From the NCBI RefSeq assembly GCF_003721565.1, contig NZ_RJJE01000017.1, positions 124,001-188,000 on the forward strand: DNA of 64,000 nucleotides, read 5' to 3'. Below are positions 9,142 through 18,101 of the stretch, piece after piece (position 1 is the first letter of the stretch; the number at the start of each line of letters is the position of its first letter). The translations under genes and the position numbers were made by a program. This DNA is from Rufibacter immobilis. Its GTDB lineage: Bacteria; Bacteroidota; Bacteroidia; Cytophagales; Hymenobacteraceae. The notes beneath the pieces were generated by a model, which saw nothing but the letters and a program-made list of their open reading frames with translations, was not told the DNA's origin and ran no database searches.

Positions 9142-10947
9142 ATGGAAGTACAAAAGTTTTTGCAAGTACCTGGGCCACGTCTGGTGGCACCCGTTTCATT
9201 TTCTTTTCTGTTGAAAGTAGTAGGGCTGTGGCTGTTTTGCCTGGGGCTTTGGGCAGTTCCGGCGCAGGCCCAGGAAGCGGCGGCAGACACGGTGGCCGTG
9301 GAAGCCACAGTGCCCAACTGGCCCGATGACTCGCTGGGCAGGCGCACGCCCCGCGGTACGGTGGAAGGGTTTATCCAGGCCATTTCTGAGCAGAACTACG
9401 CCAAAGCCGCCCTGTACCTGAACCTGGACAGCGCCCTGCAGCAGCCCCAGCGCGGCGAAAAGCTGGCGCACGCCCTGCAACGCCTCTTAGACCAGGGTGG
9501 TGAGATTCTGCCGTACGCCTTTATCAGTGACACTTCCTCCGGACGCTCCAATGACAACCTGGGCCCCAATCTGGACCGCGTAGGGTCGGCCACGGTGAAC
9601 GGCGAAAATTTTGATCTGTTCCTGGAGATGATTGAAAGTCCGGAGGGCGGCCCCATCTGGCTCTTTTCCTCCCAAACGGTGCAGCGCATTCCGGTAGACA
9701 TTGAGCAGGCCTCCAAACCCATCGCCGACCAGGTGATGCCCAGTGTGGTCGTGGAAAAGAAGTGGGGTGGGGTGCCAGTGGGGCATTGGCTTTCTTTGCT
9801 GCTCATTGCGGCTCTGGCCTACGCCGTGGCCTGGTGTATCATCATGGGGCTGAGGTATGTGCTGCGCAAGACCTGGAAAAAAGCCCGCGAAGAATCGGTG
9901 GCGGGGCTGATACAGGCCTTTTCGCTGCCCATTCAGTTATACCTGGCCCTGCGGCTGGCCATTTGGGCAAGTCAGACGGCGGGGATCTCCATAATTGTGC
10001 GGCAGAAGTTCAGCGCTCTCACCATTATTGCCACGGTGGTTTTGTTCCTGTTGCTGATCTGGCGCCTCATAGATGTGTTTGGGCTGTACCTGCAGCGGCG
10101 CATGATTGCCCGGCGGCACCAGGCGGGGCTCTCGGCGGTGTTGTTCCTGCGCCGCGGCGCGAAACTGGCGGTGGTAGTCTTCGGGGTGATTGCGGTACTG
10201 GGCACCCTGGGTTTTGACGTGACCACCGGTATTGCCGCGCTGGGGGTGGGTGGTTTGGCCCTGGCGCTGGGGGCGCAGAAAACCGTGGAGAACTTTGTGG
10301 GCAGCGTCACCCTCATCGCCGACCAACCCATTAGGGTAGGCGATTTCTGTAAGGTAGGCGACACCGTGGGCACCGTGGAAACCATTGGCATGCGCTCTAC
10401 CCGCATCAGGACCAATGACCGGACCATTGTCACCATTCCCAACGGCGATTTCTCCTCGCAACGTATTGAGAACTACGCCCACCGCGACCGCATCTGGTTC
10501 CACCCCACGTTTGGCGTGCGCTGTGACACCAGCCCAGAGCAGATCAGGTACCTTTTGGTGGAGTTGCGGGCTATCTTGTACGCCCATCCTAAAATTGATC
10601 CAACCTCGGCCAGGGTACGCTTTGTGGGCATTGGTGCCTCGTCCTTCAACCTGGAAGTGTTTTCATATGTGCTCACCAGCGATTTTGACGAGTTTCTGGA
10701 GATACAGGAAGACCTGTTGCTGCGCATGATGGATGTGATCAACGCCAGCGGCACCAGCTTTGCGTTCCCGTCGCAGACCCTGTATCTGGGCCGCGATACG
10801 GGGCTGGAGCAGGAGAAAACCCAATCTGCCGAAGAACAGGTGAAGAAGTGGCGCGAAAACGAAGAACTCCAACTGCCGCGGTTCAGTCCGGAACGCATTG
10901 CCAGCCTGCGCAACACCATTCCCTACAAATCTAAAGACGAGAAGTAG
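9142..10947 (+). CDS. MscS-family mechanosensitive ion channel
   Basis: The 601-residue inner-membrane protein begins with a signal peptide ending near AQAQEAAAD. A periplasmic domain of about 180 residues follows (RRTPRGTVEGFIQAI, a motif common in large MscS homologues), then at least four hydrophobic segments (about 215-240, 265-285, 295-315, 335-375). The pore-lining helix and beta domain are recognisable: GVGGLALALGAQKTVENFVG, then DQPIRVGDFCKVGDTVGTVE and IGMRSTRIRTNDRTIVTIPN. These channels open under hypo-osmotic membrane tension. The C-terminus is charged and probably cytoplasmic. A possible weak promoter (TTG at 9040, TAATTG at 9058) lies upstream. It is monocistronic. Identity is secure; ion selectivity and any role beyond osmotic release are unknown. 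Confidence 0.9.
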   Translation: MEVQKFLQVPGPRLVAPVSFSFLLKVVGLWLFCLGLWAVPAQAQEAAADTVAVEATVPNWPDDSLGRRTPRGTVEGFIQAISEQNYAKAALYLNLDSALQQPQRGEKLAHALQRLLDQGGEILPYAFISDTSSGRSNDNLGPNLDRVGSATVNGENFDLFLEMIESPEGGPIWLFSSQTVQRIPVDIEQASKPIADQVMPSVVVEKKWGGVPVGHWLSLLLIAALAYAVAWCIIMGLRYVLRKTWKKAREESVAGLIQAFSLPIQLYLALRLAIWASQTAGISIIVRQKFSALTIIATVVLFLLLIWRLIDVFGLYLQRRMIARRHQAGLSAVLFLRRGAKLAVVVFGVIAVLGTLGFDVTTGIAALGVGGLALALGAQKTVENFVGSVTLIADQPIRVGDFCKVGDTVGTVETIGMRSTRIRTNDRTIVTIPNGDFSSQRIENYAHRDRIWFHPTFGVRCDTSPEQIRYLLVELRAILYAHPKIDPTSARVRFVGIGASSFNLEVFSYVLTSDFDEFLEIQEDLLLRMMDVINASGTSFAFPSQTLYLGRDTGLEQEKTQSAEEQVKKWRENEELQLPRFSPERIASLRNTIPYKSKDEK

Positions 10948-10983
10948 CCTAAAGGCTAACCAGGGAAGAAGTAGGCAAGGCCG

Positions 10984-11022
10984 CTGTTTAGCGCCTGTTT
11001 TTGAAAAAAGAGCCCCTAAACG
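10984..11022. repeat. Host palindrome family copy
   Basis: TGTTTAGCGCCTGTTTTTG / AAAAAGAGCCCCTAAACG. The left arm carries a G-to-C change and mispairs. Confidence 0.75.
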
Positions 11023-11067
11023 TACCCCTGTCTCTGCTACGGTTTTGGTCACTTTTACTTCTCTCGT

Positions 11068-11114
11068 AAACAGGAATCGCCTCCCGCTGATGTGCGGGAG
11101 GCGATTCCTGTTTT
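11068..11114. terminator. Bidirectional intrinsic terminator
   Basis: A perfect 20-bp stem, AAACAGGAATCGCCTCCCGC with its complement, has a 6-nt loop and ends in TTTT on one side and a complementary A run on the other. It separates the convergent mscS-like and GH8 genes. Confidence 0.9.
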
Positions 11115-11135
11115 ATAACTTGAGACTATAGAAGG

Positions 11136-12590
11136 CTACTGGGCCAGCGGGTTGTAGAATTTTCCGGTTAACGTGAACAGGTACAGAACCCGGGTATTGA
11201 TGTTGAACCAGTAGGTGTCTTTCAGCTTGGCCATCTCCGTCCCGAACTGGTTGACGGTAGTCTGGCTGTTGCTCATGGCCGCCACGGCAAAACCGCCAAT
11301 AAAGGCGCTGTTGCCGCCGTAGGTTCCTCTTGGCGTACCGTTCAGCTCATACCCGTCTTTGATATTGGCGGGGCCTATCTGACTGGCCCAGTTGGAGACT
11401 TTCTTGGCCCAGGCTTCGGCTTTGGCGTTGCCGTTCCAGAGGTAGTCCAGGGTGAGCCGCCACGGGGCGCGGCAGGCATCATAGCCAAAATAACCGGCCC
11501 GGCCACCAGGGCCCGGAGCACCGGCAGCGGTTTGCCAGTCGGGTACCAGACCGGTGGTAGGGTGGGCGCTGGCTTCCAGCAGGGTATAGGTGTCATCAGC
11601 TAATTGATTCCAGATGTTGTCTCCCGTCACGGTGGCAAACACCCGGAAGAAAGCCGGCGTGTGGTACATAAGATCCAGCATGTTGCAGCCACCCCAGGCC
11701 ACGTTGTTGTAGCCAGGCCCCAGCACGTAAATGCTCTTGCCGTTGGAGTTACACGGCACCACCACCTTTTCTTTCACTACTTTCAGGATCTCTTTGGCGG
11801 CTGTGAGGTAAGATTCTCCCCAATGTTTGCTGGCCACAATCAGGGCGAAGGCTACGTCTATATCGCCATCGGTGGCGCTGCCTTTGTCCAGATACCCGTT
11901 GCAGGTCACGGACCAGGCCATCATGTTGCCCGCCTCCGGGGTGCGTTTGCTGTTATAGAACCTATGGATGCCGTCAAAGGTGGCTTTGTCCTGGGCGTAG
12001 GCGGCCAGCAGCATCCCAAAACCCACGGCCTCTACTTTGGTTTCCTGAGGGTTTTCTGAAATTAACCGTAGGCCATCATTACAGGCCACCACCTGAGTTG
12101 TTTTCCAGCGGTTGTACTCGCTCATGGCCAACTCTGGGGTAAGGGTGGTGGGCATAAAACCGTGGGCATACGACGTGGTGGAAGTGGGCACGGTAACAAC
12201 CAAATCCTGCTTCACGGGCTGTCCTTTGGTGTAGTTGATAGGAGCAGAGCCCAGCACGGTGTTGTCTGTACCCGTTAAGACGGTCACGTGCAACGTGCCG
12301 GAAGCCGGAAGGCTGGGTACGTTTTTGAGGTTGAAAGAAACCATACCGCTTGCGTTGGAGGTTCCTTTGGCCAGCGCGAGCGTGGGATTGCGGCCATTGG
12401 CTTCAGTAGAAGGAGCCCGGAAAAGATAGGCGGTCGCGTTGGCTACCGGCGCGTTGGAGGCGCTTTTTAGGGTAATGTCTACCGGGGTGTCAGGGTCTGT
12501 GGCTGCTTCCTCCTCTTCCCCACTGCTACAGCTGACCAAGCTCCAGGAAAGGAGCAGACAGCAGATTCTAAACACCAATGACTTCTTCAT
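11136..12590 (-). CDS. Glycoside hydrolase family 8 lipoprotein
   Basis: This 484-residue lipoprotein has signal MKKSLVFRICCLLLSWSLVSC, with the lipobox Cys at 21, followed by an acidic Ser/Glu stretch that may direct surface export. Residues about 37-125 form an Ig-like/invasin-type domain (PVDITLKSASNAPVANATAY). The GH8 (alpha/alpha)6 catalytic domain follows: EAVGFGMLLAAYAQDKATFD holds the general acid Glu and ATDGDIDVAFALIVASKHWG is the GH8 signature with the catalytic Asp region. YDACRAPWRLTLDYLW is also typical. GH8 enzymes hydrolyse beta-1,4-glucans, chitosan, lichenan or xylan end units; the substrate cannot be read from sequence. It is a single gene ending at the shared terminator. 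No cellulose-synthase (bcs) genes are nearby, so a polysaccharide-scavenging role is more likely than biofilm cellulose trimming. Confidence 0.88.
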   Translation of the reverse strand: MKKSLVFRICCLLLSWSLVSCSSGEEEEAATDPDTPVDITLKSASNAPVANATAYLFRAPSTEANGRNPTLALAKGTSNASGMVSFNLKNVPSLPASGTLHVTVLTGTDNTVLGSAPINYTKGQPVKQDLVVTVPTSTTSYAHGFMPTTLTPELAMSEYNRWKTTQVVACNDGLRLISENPQETKVEAVGFGMLLAAYAQDKATFDGIHRFYNSKRTPEAGNMMAWSVTCNGYLDKGSATDGDIDVAFALIVASKHWGESYLTAAKEILKVVKEKVVVPCNSNGKSIYVLGPGYNNVAWGGCNMLDLMYHTPAFFRVFATVTGDNIWNQLADDTYTLLEASAHPTTGLVPDWQTAAGAPGPGGRAGYFGYDACRAPWRLTLDYLWNGNAKAEAWAKKVSNWASQIGPANIKDGYELNGTPRGTYGGNSAFIGGFAVAAMSNSQTTVNQFGTEMAKLKDTYWFNINTRVLYLFTLTGKFYNPLAQ

Positions 12591-12746
12591 GGTTACACAA
12601 TTTATAGATTGATTTTAGGTATGACTTAGGAGGAATTGAAAACTAATGCAAACGTTGTCATAAATATATCAATTTTTTATCTAAACGTCTCTTCCTGAGA
12701 AGATAGGATGAAAATAAAAGCCGCTGAACCCTAACTCGGACTTTAT

Positions 12747-13820
12747 TTACGCTGGCTTCTTTCTGTTTCTGGAGACCAGCCGGTGAATGTAGTGCAGTTT
12801 CTGTACCACGGGTTTGGAGAACGTTTCGGGGAGCAGGTCGGGGAGGCCCAGGGAGCGGTTCACTTCGTTTACCTTCAGGCTGAGGTCGGCGTAGCGTTGC
12901 AGCATGGTGTCCAGTTGGTTGGCTATCAGGTCTTCCTGGGGCAGTTCCAGCAGATCGGCGTTGTCGGCGGTGTCCAGCACGGCAATCATGTCCAGGTATG
13001 TACCCCAGGTTTCGGCGAAGTCTTCCCAGGGGTGCATGGTGGCGTAGGCGCTGATGTAGCTGTTGGCCCAGTAGGCTTTGGGGCCGTTCTGGTAATATTG
13101 GCTCATGGCGTCGCTGTACGAGGGGTTCTCATGGTCCCCGAAGATGGCTTTGAAGGCTTCCTCGTCTTTGTTCTGCACCAGCAGCTGCCAGTAGTAGTGC
13201 CCAATCTCATGCCTGAAGTGCCCGATAAGCGTGCGGTGGGTCTCGTTCATTTCCACGCGCAGCTTTTCGCGCTCCACAGAATCGGCTTCGCGTACGTTGA
13301 TCGTGATTTTTCCATCGGCGTGGCCGGTGTAAACTTTCTCCTCATTGCCTATTTTAAGCCAGCCCAGAGTGGTGGGCTGTACGTCTTCCTTGAAATCAAA
13401 GGAGAGGGGCAACTCAAAGTTCTCTCTCTTAGAACCGTAAGGAAGGCCAATGGAGTCCAATAAATACAGCAGGCGCCTTTTGGCTACTTCCAGCTTGTAC
13501 CACTTGGTCATGTTATGGTCTACGCTCAGGTCTGGGATGGTCTCAGTGAGTTGGCAGTAGCGGCAGAGGCTTTGGGCCTGCTGAGTCTGCCCCTTATTCG
13601 CTACCACCCGGTTGCAGACGTTGAAAGCGGAATAGTTGTAGCACTTCACCACCGCCGACCGGCACTCTGGGTTGGTGCACACGTAACCGCCGTGGCCGTC
13701 TGGTTCAATGGCGTGCATGCCTTCGCAGACCTCGCACCAGGCTACTTCTCTGTTACAGCACACGCAGAGCGAGTTCTCAAAAAATAATTTATTGCCGCAA
13801 ATGCAGTGAAAGGTTTTCAT
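12747..13820 (-). CDS. Putative zinc-binding metallopeptidase with N-terminal zinc ribbons
   Basis: The 357-residue soluble protein starts with Cys-rich ribbons: CICGNKLFFENSLCVCC, CEVCEGMH, CTNPEC and CRYCQL within about the first 105 residues. The second half carries a zincin motif HEIGHYYW at about 206-213, with a downstream Glu-rich helix (HPWEDFAETWGTYLDM) that may give the third ligand. This is the family annotated as putative zinc-binding peptidase. It is the last gene of a same-strand run behind the ATP-grasp, alpha-E and transglutaminase genes (88 bp after the latter). Family members recur in that neighbourhood, so it may process the peptide made or attached by the ligase. No activity has been shown, as far as I know. 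Confidence 0.8.
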   Translation of the reverse strand: MKTFHCICGNKLFFENSLCVCCNREVAWCEVCEGMHAIEPDGHGGYVCTNPECRSAVVKCYNYSAFNVCNRVVANKGQTQQAQSLCRYCQLTETIPDLSVDHNMTKWYKLEVAKRRLLYLLDSIGLPYGSKRENFELPLSFDFKEDVQPTTLGWLKIGNEEKVYTGHADGKITINVREADSVEREKLRVEMNETHRTLIGHFRHEIGHYYWQLLVQNKDEEAFKAIFGDHENPSYSDAMSQYYQNGPKAYWANSYISAYATMHPWEDFAETWGTYLDMIAVLDTADNADLLELPQEDLIANQLDTMLQRYADLSLKVNEVNRSLGLPDLLPETFSKPVVQKLHYIHRLVSRNRKKPA

Positions 13821-13908
13821 AAGCTGGAGAATAGCGGGTGGCTGATCTGTTTAGATGCTTTGCTGGTTGTACGTAAGAACGGCTTGGGTAAAGGGGGCGC
13901 TTGCGCTT

Positions 13909-14781
13909 TTATTGCTGGGCCGCTCCAACCATGGGCGTGGGGTGGATGGTGACCCCGTACGCTGTTTTATGGCCGCCCGTGGTTTTGAGCACCCCCCGGA
14001 GCGGACTGCAGTCGCCGTAATCAGCGCCGTGGGCGGCTTTGATGAAGTTGAGGTCGGCGAGCAGGTTATTGGTGGGGTCAAAGCCCTGCCAGCCCAGACC
14101 CGGCACAAAGGCCTCGGCCCAGGCGTGCATTACGGCGGTGCCCGTTAGGTTCAGACCCTGGTTCAGGTACCCAGAGGCGTAGCGGCAGGGAATCTTGTTG
14201 AGCCGGGCAATGCCAATGAACAGGTGGGTGTAATCCTGGCAAACGCCGCGGCCCAATTGAATCACTTCGCTCACGGTGGTGTGCACGTGGGTGGGCTCGG
14301 GGTCAAATTCCAGCATCTGGTGAATGAACCGGTTCAACTGCACCAGATAGTCATAGACGGGCTGCTTTTCTTCCCGGAACAAAAGGCGGCGGCGCAGGCC
14401 ATCTTCAATGTGCGTATAGTGCCCGGTGCCCAGGTACAGGTGGTGGTCAATGAAGAAGTCATACGCGCACAGGGCTCTTTGCTCCTCGGCCACCGTGAGC
14501 GGTGTGCCAGTGGGGAGGAAAGGACGCGTTTTCTCCACCAGCGCCGTCATCTCAAACCGGAACTCCCGGAAAGGCTGGGCCGTGTACAGGCTGGTCACGT
14601 CAAACCCGAACGGGTTCTGGTGGTGGAACTCCTGGGCGGGCAAGGTATGCTGAAACTCCACGCTGAGCACCCGCTGGGTATCATCCTGGCAAGGCGTGAT
14701 CTGGAACGAGAAAAACGCCTCCTTCACCGGGTCTTCATACGTGTTGTGAGTGTAGTACTTTACTTCGTATTCTGTTTTCAT
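13909..14781 (-). CDS. Transglutaminase-like cysteine protease family protein
   Basis: This 290-residue protein has a bacterial transglutaminase N-terminal beta-domain (about 1-110; HTLPAQEFHHQNPFGFDV) and a transglutaminase core. The catalytic Cys is in LGRGVCQDYTHLFIGIARL, the His in AVMHAWAEAFVPGLGWQGFDPTNN (quoted in part: MHAWAEAFVPGLGW), and the Asp in GFDPTNN. It lies 18 bp downstream of the alpha-E gene and is surely cotranscribed. In this well-known neighbourhood the transglutaminase-like enzyme is thought to hydrolyse or transfer an amide or peptide made by the ATP-grasp ligase. This is prediction from gene context and I know of no biochemical confirmation. No signal peptide, so cytoplasmic. 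Confidence 0.88.
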   Translation of the reverse strand: MKTEYEVKYYTHNTYEDPVKEAFFSFQITPCQDDTQRVLSVEFQHTLPAQEFHHQNPFGFDVTSLYTAQPFREFRFEMTALVEKTRPFLPTGTPLTVAEEQRALCAYDFFIDHHLYLGTGHYTHIEDGLRRRLLFREEKQPVYDYLVQLNRFIHQMLEFDPEPTHVHTTVSEVIQLGRGVCQDYTHLFIGIARLNKIPCRYASGYLNQGLNLTGTAVMHAWAEAFVPGLGWQGFDPTNNLLADLNFIKAAHGADYGDCSPLRGVLKTTGGHKTAYGVTIHPTPMVGAAQQ

Positions 14782-14799
14782 AGCTGAAGGGCAGCGCCA

Positions 14800-15750
14800 T
14801 CAGTTGTACTTCAGGTATTTGGCATCCAGTAAATGGGCCAGTGCATAAATGCTCTCCAGGGTGGTGTTCAGGAACTCCACGGGGTTTTCCTCTATGTCCT
14901 TTACCGTGGTGTACTGAAAATTGCAGGCCAGCTTACCGGCTTCAAAGTGGATGAACCCCTGCTTTTTCTCTTCCTGGAAAGAAATCTCATTGATGCACTG
15001 CTTCACGGTGTTAAGGCTAAACGCCACAGATTTAGGGAAAGCGGTGTCAAAGAGCAGGAAGTTGAGCACATGGTGTTTGTCTGGGGCCGTTTTCTGGCAG
15101 CGCATGTACATGTCAAAGGATTCTACGCTGAGCAGGGTAGAAGTCCAGATGAAGTTCTCATAGGCGGCGTAGTCTGGGCCAGACAACATCTTCTCCCTGT
15201 CTTTGAACTTGGTCTGCAAGATCAGGATGATCTGGATGGCTCTTTCCAGGTGCATGCCCAGATAAATAAGCTGCCACACATCATTGCGCAGGAGGGTGTT
15301 GTCTATGTAGCCCTTCATGACATAGCTGTTCTCCTCAATTCTTCTGGCAAAGTACTCAATCTCCTCGGCATGCAGCCCCGCGGCGGCGTAGGCGTTTATC
15401 TTGTGGTAAAAGGAATTGATGGCTTCCCAAAGCTCAATGGAGATGCTGTCGCGGGCGCCGCGGGCGTTCTCACGCACCCGGTCTATGTAACTCAGAATGG
15501 AGAAGGAGTTGTCTTCAGAAATGGCGGTGTAGTTGATGACCGCGTTGGCCTCTAACTGCTGTTGGGTCTGGAAGTAGCCCTCCCAGTTGGCGGTCATGTG
15601 TAAGATAGATTCCAGCACGTTTTCCTGGTTGTGCGCCAGCGGAGAGTCTACAGATGCCACATACTGTACTCTGGTGTAGCGGGCAATGTGTTCAGACCTT
15701 TCCAGGTAGCGCCCCATCCAGAATAAGCTGTTTCCGATTCTTGATAGCAT
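14800..15750 (-). CDS. Alpha-E domain protein (partner of circularly permuted ATP-grasp)
   Basis: This 316-residue all-helical protein opens with MLSRIGNSLFWMGRYLERSE, the alpha-E family hallmark, and continues with REN(A)RGARDSISIELWE and NDVWQLIYLGMHLERAIQI. Alpha-E proteins are almost always encoded next to circularly permuted ATP-grasp enzymes and transglutaminase-like proteins, as here. Their role is unknown; they may act as a scaffold or as the acceptor for the ligated peptide. The gene lies between the ligase (141 bp upstream, with a degraded palindrome in the gap) and the transglutaminase (18 bp downstream). Confidence 0.88.
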   Translation of the reverse strand: MLSRIGNSLFWMGRYLERSEHIARYTRVQYVASVDSPLAHNQENVLESILHMTANWEGYFQTQQQLEANAVINYTAISEDNSFSILSYIDRVRENARGARDSISIELWEAINSFYHKINAYAAAGLHAEEIEYFARRIEENSYVMKGYIDNTLLRNDVWQLIYLGMHLERAIQIILILQTKFKDREKMLSGPDYAAYENFIWTSTLLSVESFDMYMRCQKTAPDKHHVLNFLLFDTAFPKSVAFSLNTVKQCINEISFQEEKKQGFIHFEAGKLACNFQYTTVKDIEENPVEFLNTTLESIYALAHLLDAKYLKYN

Positions 15751-15843
15751 GTTGATCTTGGTTGAGAGTAAAAGGCCGCGGTGCTTTACCGGTGGCGCAG
15801 ACGCTCCGCCTGCGCCACCGGTAACTGTTCTGTTCGCGTACCT

Positions 15844-15888
15844 GCGTTTAGGGTGTCTTTTTCTGAAATTAGGTGAAAACTGAAAACG
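15844..15888. repeat. Degenerate host palindrome
   Basis: GCGTTTAGGGTGTCTTTTTC is recognisable as a left arm; the right arm (GGTGAAAACTGAAAACG) is badly diverged. It lies inside the ATP-grasp/alpha-E operon gap. Confidence 0.5.
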
Positions 15889-15890
15889 TG

Positions 15891-17384
15891 TTACACCGCG
15901 CTGTCATCCCTGATTACCCAGGTGTCTTTGGAGCCTCCGCCCTGCGAAGAGTTCACAATGAGGCTGCCTTTCTTGAGCGCTACCCTGGAGAGACCGCCCT
16001 TGAGCACAAACTGCCGGTCTTTGCCCAACAGCGTGAACGTGCGTAAGTCTACGTGCCGGGGTTCAAACCGGTCTTCGCCCTCAATGTAGGTGGCGTGCAT
16101 AGACAGGTTCATGATGGGCTGCGCAATGTACTTGCGGCGGTTCTGGGTAATGAGCTGCTTGAACTCGGCCAGCTGCTCCTTGGTGGCCTTGCTCCCGATG
16201 AGGATGCCGTACCCGCCGCTTTCGTCTACGGGTTTCACCACCAGGTTCTGCATGTTCTCCAGCACATATTTAAAGTCATCGTCTTTCTCGCAGCGGTAGG
16301 TCTGCACGTTGTTCAGGATAGGCTCCTCGCCCAGGTAGTATTTGATGATGTCCGGAACGTAGGTGTACACGGCTTTGTCATCGGCGAAGCCGGTGCCCGG
16401 GGCGTTCACCAGGCTCACGTTGCCTTCGCGGTACGCGCCCATAAGGCCCGGCACGCCCAGCACCGAGTCTGGGTTGAAGGCCATGGGGTCCAGGAAGGCA
16501 TCATCTATGCGGCGGTACACCACGTCTACCTTCTTGGGGCCGTTAATGGTCTTCATGTACACGAAGTTCTTCTCCACGTACAGGTCGCGGCCTTCCACCA
16601 ATGACACGCCCATGGTGAGCGCCAGATACGCGTGCTCAAAGTATGCCGAGTTGTACACGCCCGGGGTAAGCACCACGCAATTGGGCGCGTCTACGCCCTG
16701 CGGCGCCACTGACTGCATGGTGGCCAGCAGTTCCTGCGGATATTCCTGCACCGTGCTCACTTTGAATTTGCGGAAAGTTTCCAGCAGCGCCCGTTTCATG
16801 GCCACGCGGTTGGTGAGCACATAACTGATGCCGGAGGGGCACCGGATGTTGTCTTCCAGCACGTAGTACTTGCCATCGCTGTGTTTGATGAGGTCTGTGC
16901 CGGAGATGTGGTTGTAGATGCCGGCCACGGGTTTAATGTCCAGCATGGCCTTGAGGTAATTCTTGGAGGAGAAGATAAGGTCGGCGGGCACCACCTTGTC
17001 GCGCAGGATGTGCTTGTGGGTGTAAATGTCCTGGATGAACAGGTTGAGGGCCACGCACCGCTGAATAATCCCTTTCTCCAGTTGGGCCCACTCGTCGGCC
17101 TGAATGATGCGCGGGAACAGGTCAAAAGGAAAAATGCGCTCCACCCCCTTGGCTTTGTCTGTGTACACCGAGAAGGTGATGCCCTGGTTGAAGAAGGAGG
17201 TTTTGGCGTGTTCATTGAGTTGCCGGTAGTCGTCTTTGGAGTACTTCAGAAACTGGCTGTACAGCGCCTCATACTCTGGGTTTACTTTGCCAGCCTGGCA
17301 GAATACTTCATCTAAAAACTGCGGCGGTGTCTGGTAATTCCCAAACACACCACTTGTCATTGCTTGGCGCATTGCCCCGTCCAT
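15891..17384 (-). CDS. Circularly permuted ATP-grasp type 2 protein
   Basis: The 497-residue predicted amide/peptide ligase keeps the family landmarks: FFNQGITFSVYTD, PFDLFPRIIQADEW, DIYTHKHILRDKVVP, SGTDLIKHSDGKYYVLEDN, CPSGISYVLTNR, VEGRDLYV, VVKPVDESGGYGILIGS (ATP-binding loop) and RHVDLRTFTLLGKD near the C-terminus. Family members are predicted to couple ATP hydrolysis to peptide-bond formation on an unknown substrate. It is the first gene of a four-gene run (ligase, alpha-E, transglutaminase, zinc peptidase). ATG 17384 is supported by conserved residues within the first 20 codons (YQTPPQFLDEVFC). Function is predicted only. Confidence 0.9.
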   Translation of the reverse strand: MDGAMRQAMTSGVFGNYQTPPQFLDEVFCQAGKVNPEYEALYSQFLKYSKDDYRQLNEHAKTSFFNQGITFSVYTDKAKGVERIFPFDLFPRIIQADEWAQLEKGIIQRCVALNLFIQDIYTHKHILRDKVVPADLIFSSKNYLKAMLDIKPVAGIYNHISGTDLIKHSDGKYYVLEDNIRCPSGISYVLTNRVAMKRALLETFRKFKVSTVQEYPQELLATMQSVAPQGVDAPNCVVLTPGVYNSAYFEHAYLALTMGVSLVEGRDLYVEKNFVYMKTINGPKKVDVVYRRIDDAFLDPMAFNPDSVLGVPGLMGAYREGNVSLVNAPGTGFADDKAVYTYVPDIIKYYLGEEPILNNVQTYRCEKDDDFKYVLENMQNLVVKPVDESGGYGILIGSKATKEQLAEFKQLITQNRRKYIAQPIMNLSMHATYIEGEDRFEPRHVDLRTFTLLGKDRQFVLKGGLSRVALKKGSLIVNSSQGGGSKDTWVIRDDSAV

Positions 17385-18101
17385 ATAGTATCCGTTAAAG
17401 TTATTCTTCTAAAAAGATGATCTTTCAATAGTGCAAAGCGGGTAGAAGATTGAAAAACAGCTGGTTTGGTCCTGTTTTGAGAAATATCCTGCTGTTTTAG
17501 CCTCTTCCCGTATTCTGCCCTAGCTCCACCGGTTCACCTTTTGGTCGCTCTTCAGGTGAAGAGACCATGTGTGGTAGTGACAGTGGGTTGGGGAGCTATT
17601 CCTTTCTGCGCATGCTTGCTTCCAAAAGTGCAACTACGGTGAATGGATGGGTAATTGTTGTAGCCCAAAGCCGGAATGGGCGGCCTAAAGCTTTATTTCC
17701 GTATTTTCTGATGCAGAACAAGTATTTACCGCAGCGTCTATATGGCCGGAAAGACGTAAAAATGCCGCCCCAGGGATGAGTGCCAGGGGCGCGTGCTCTG
17801 TGAGGCCGTCCATGAACCTGCCCTTGCCCTTGAGCAGAAGTCGTATAGATTTATTTGCCAGGTGCAGGCCTCCTTTTGGCAAGTTGGGGCTGCTGCTGCT
17901 TGCATCTGCGGTGGCAGGGTAGATGATGAATATTCTTTGCGTTTAGGGGCTCTTTTTCTAAAAACAGCCCCTAAACGCAAAGATTGCTTTGGCTGCCTTT
18001 CTTAAACGCCTGAGCAGGCGAGCCCATGAAAACGAAGAAGCGCCAGGGAATGTACCCGGCGCTTCTAGGTTACTCACTTTTCAGGTGTAACAGGCAACGT
18101 G
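17385..18101. other. Intergenic stretch with one palindrome
   Basis: No gene is evident. Short ORFs here have no codon bias and overlap the palindrome. The ATP-grasp promoter should lie in the left part, but no exact TAnnTTTG box is visible. Confidence 0.5.
17937..17981. repeat. Host palindrome family copy
   Basis: TTTGCGTTTAGGGGCTC and CAGCCCCTAAACGCAAAG, with nearly complete pairing. Confidence 0.85.

Noticed and set aside
17567-17779. Plus-strand ORF of 70 codons in the 17.4-18.1 kb gap
   Set aside because: Composition unlike real genes nearby, no promoter and no pattern of conservation that I recognise.
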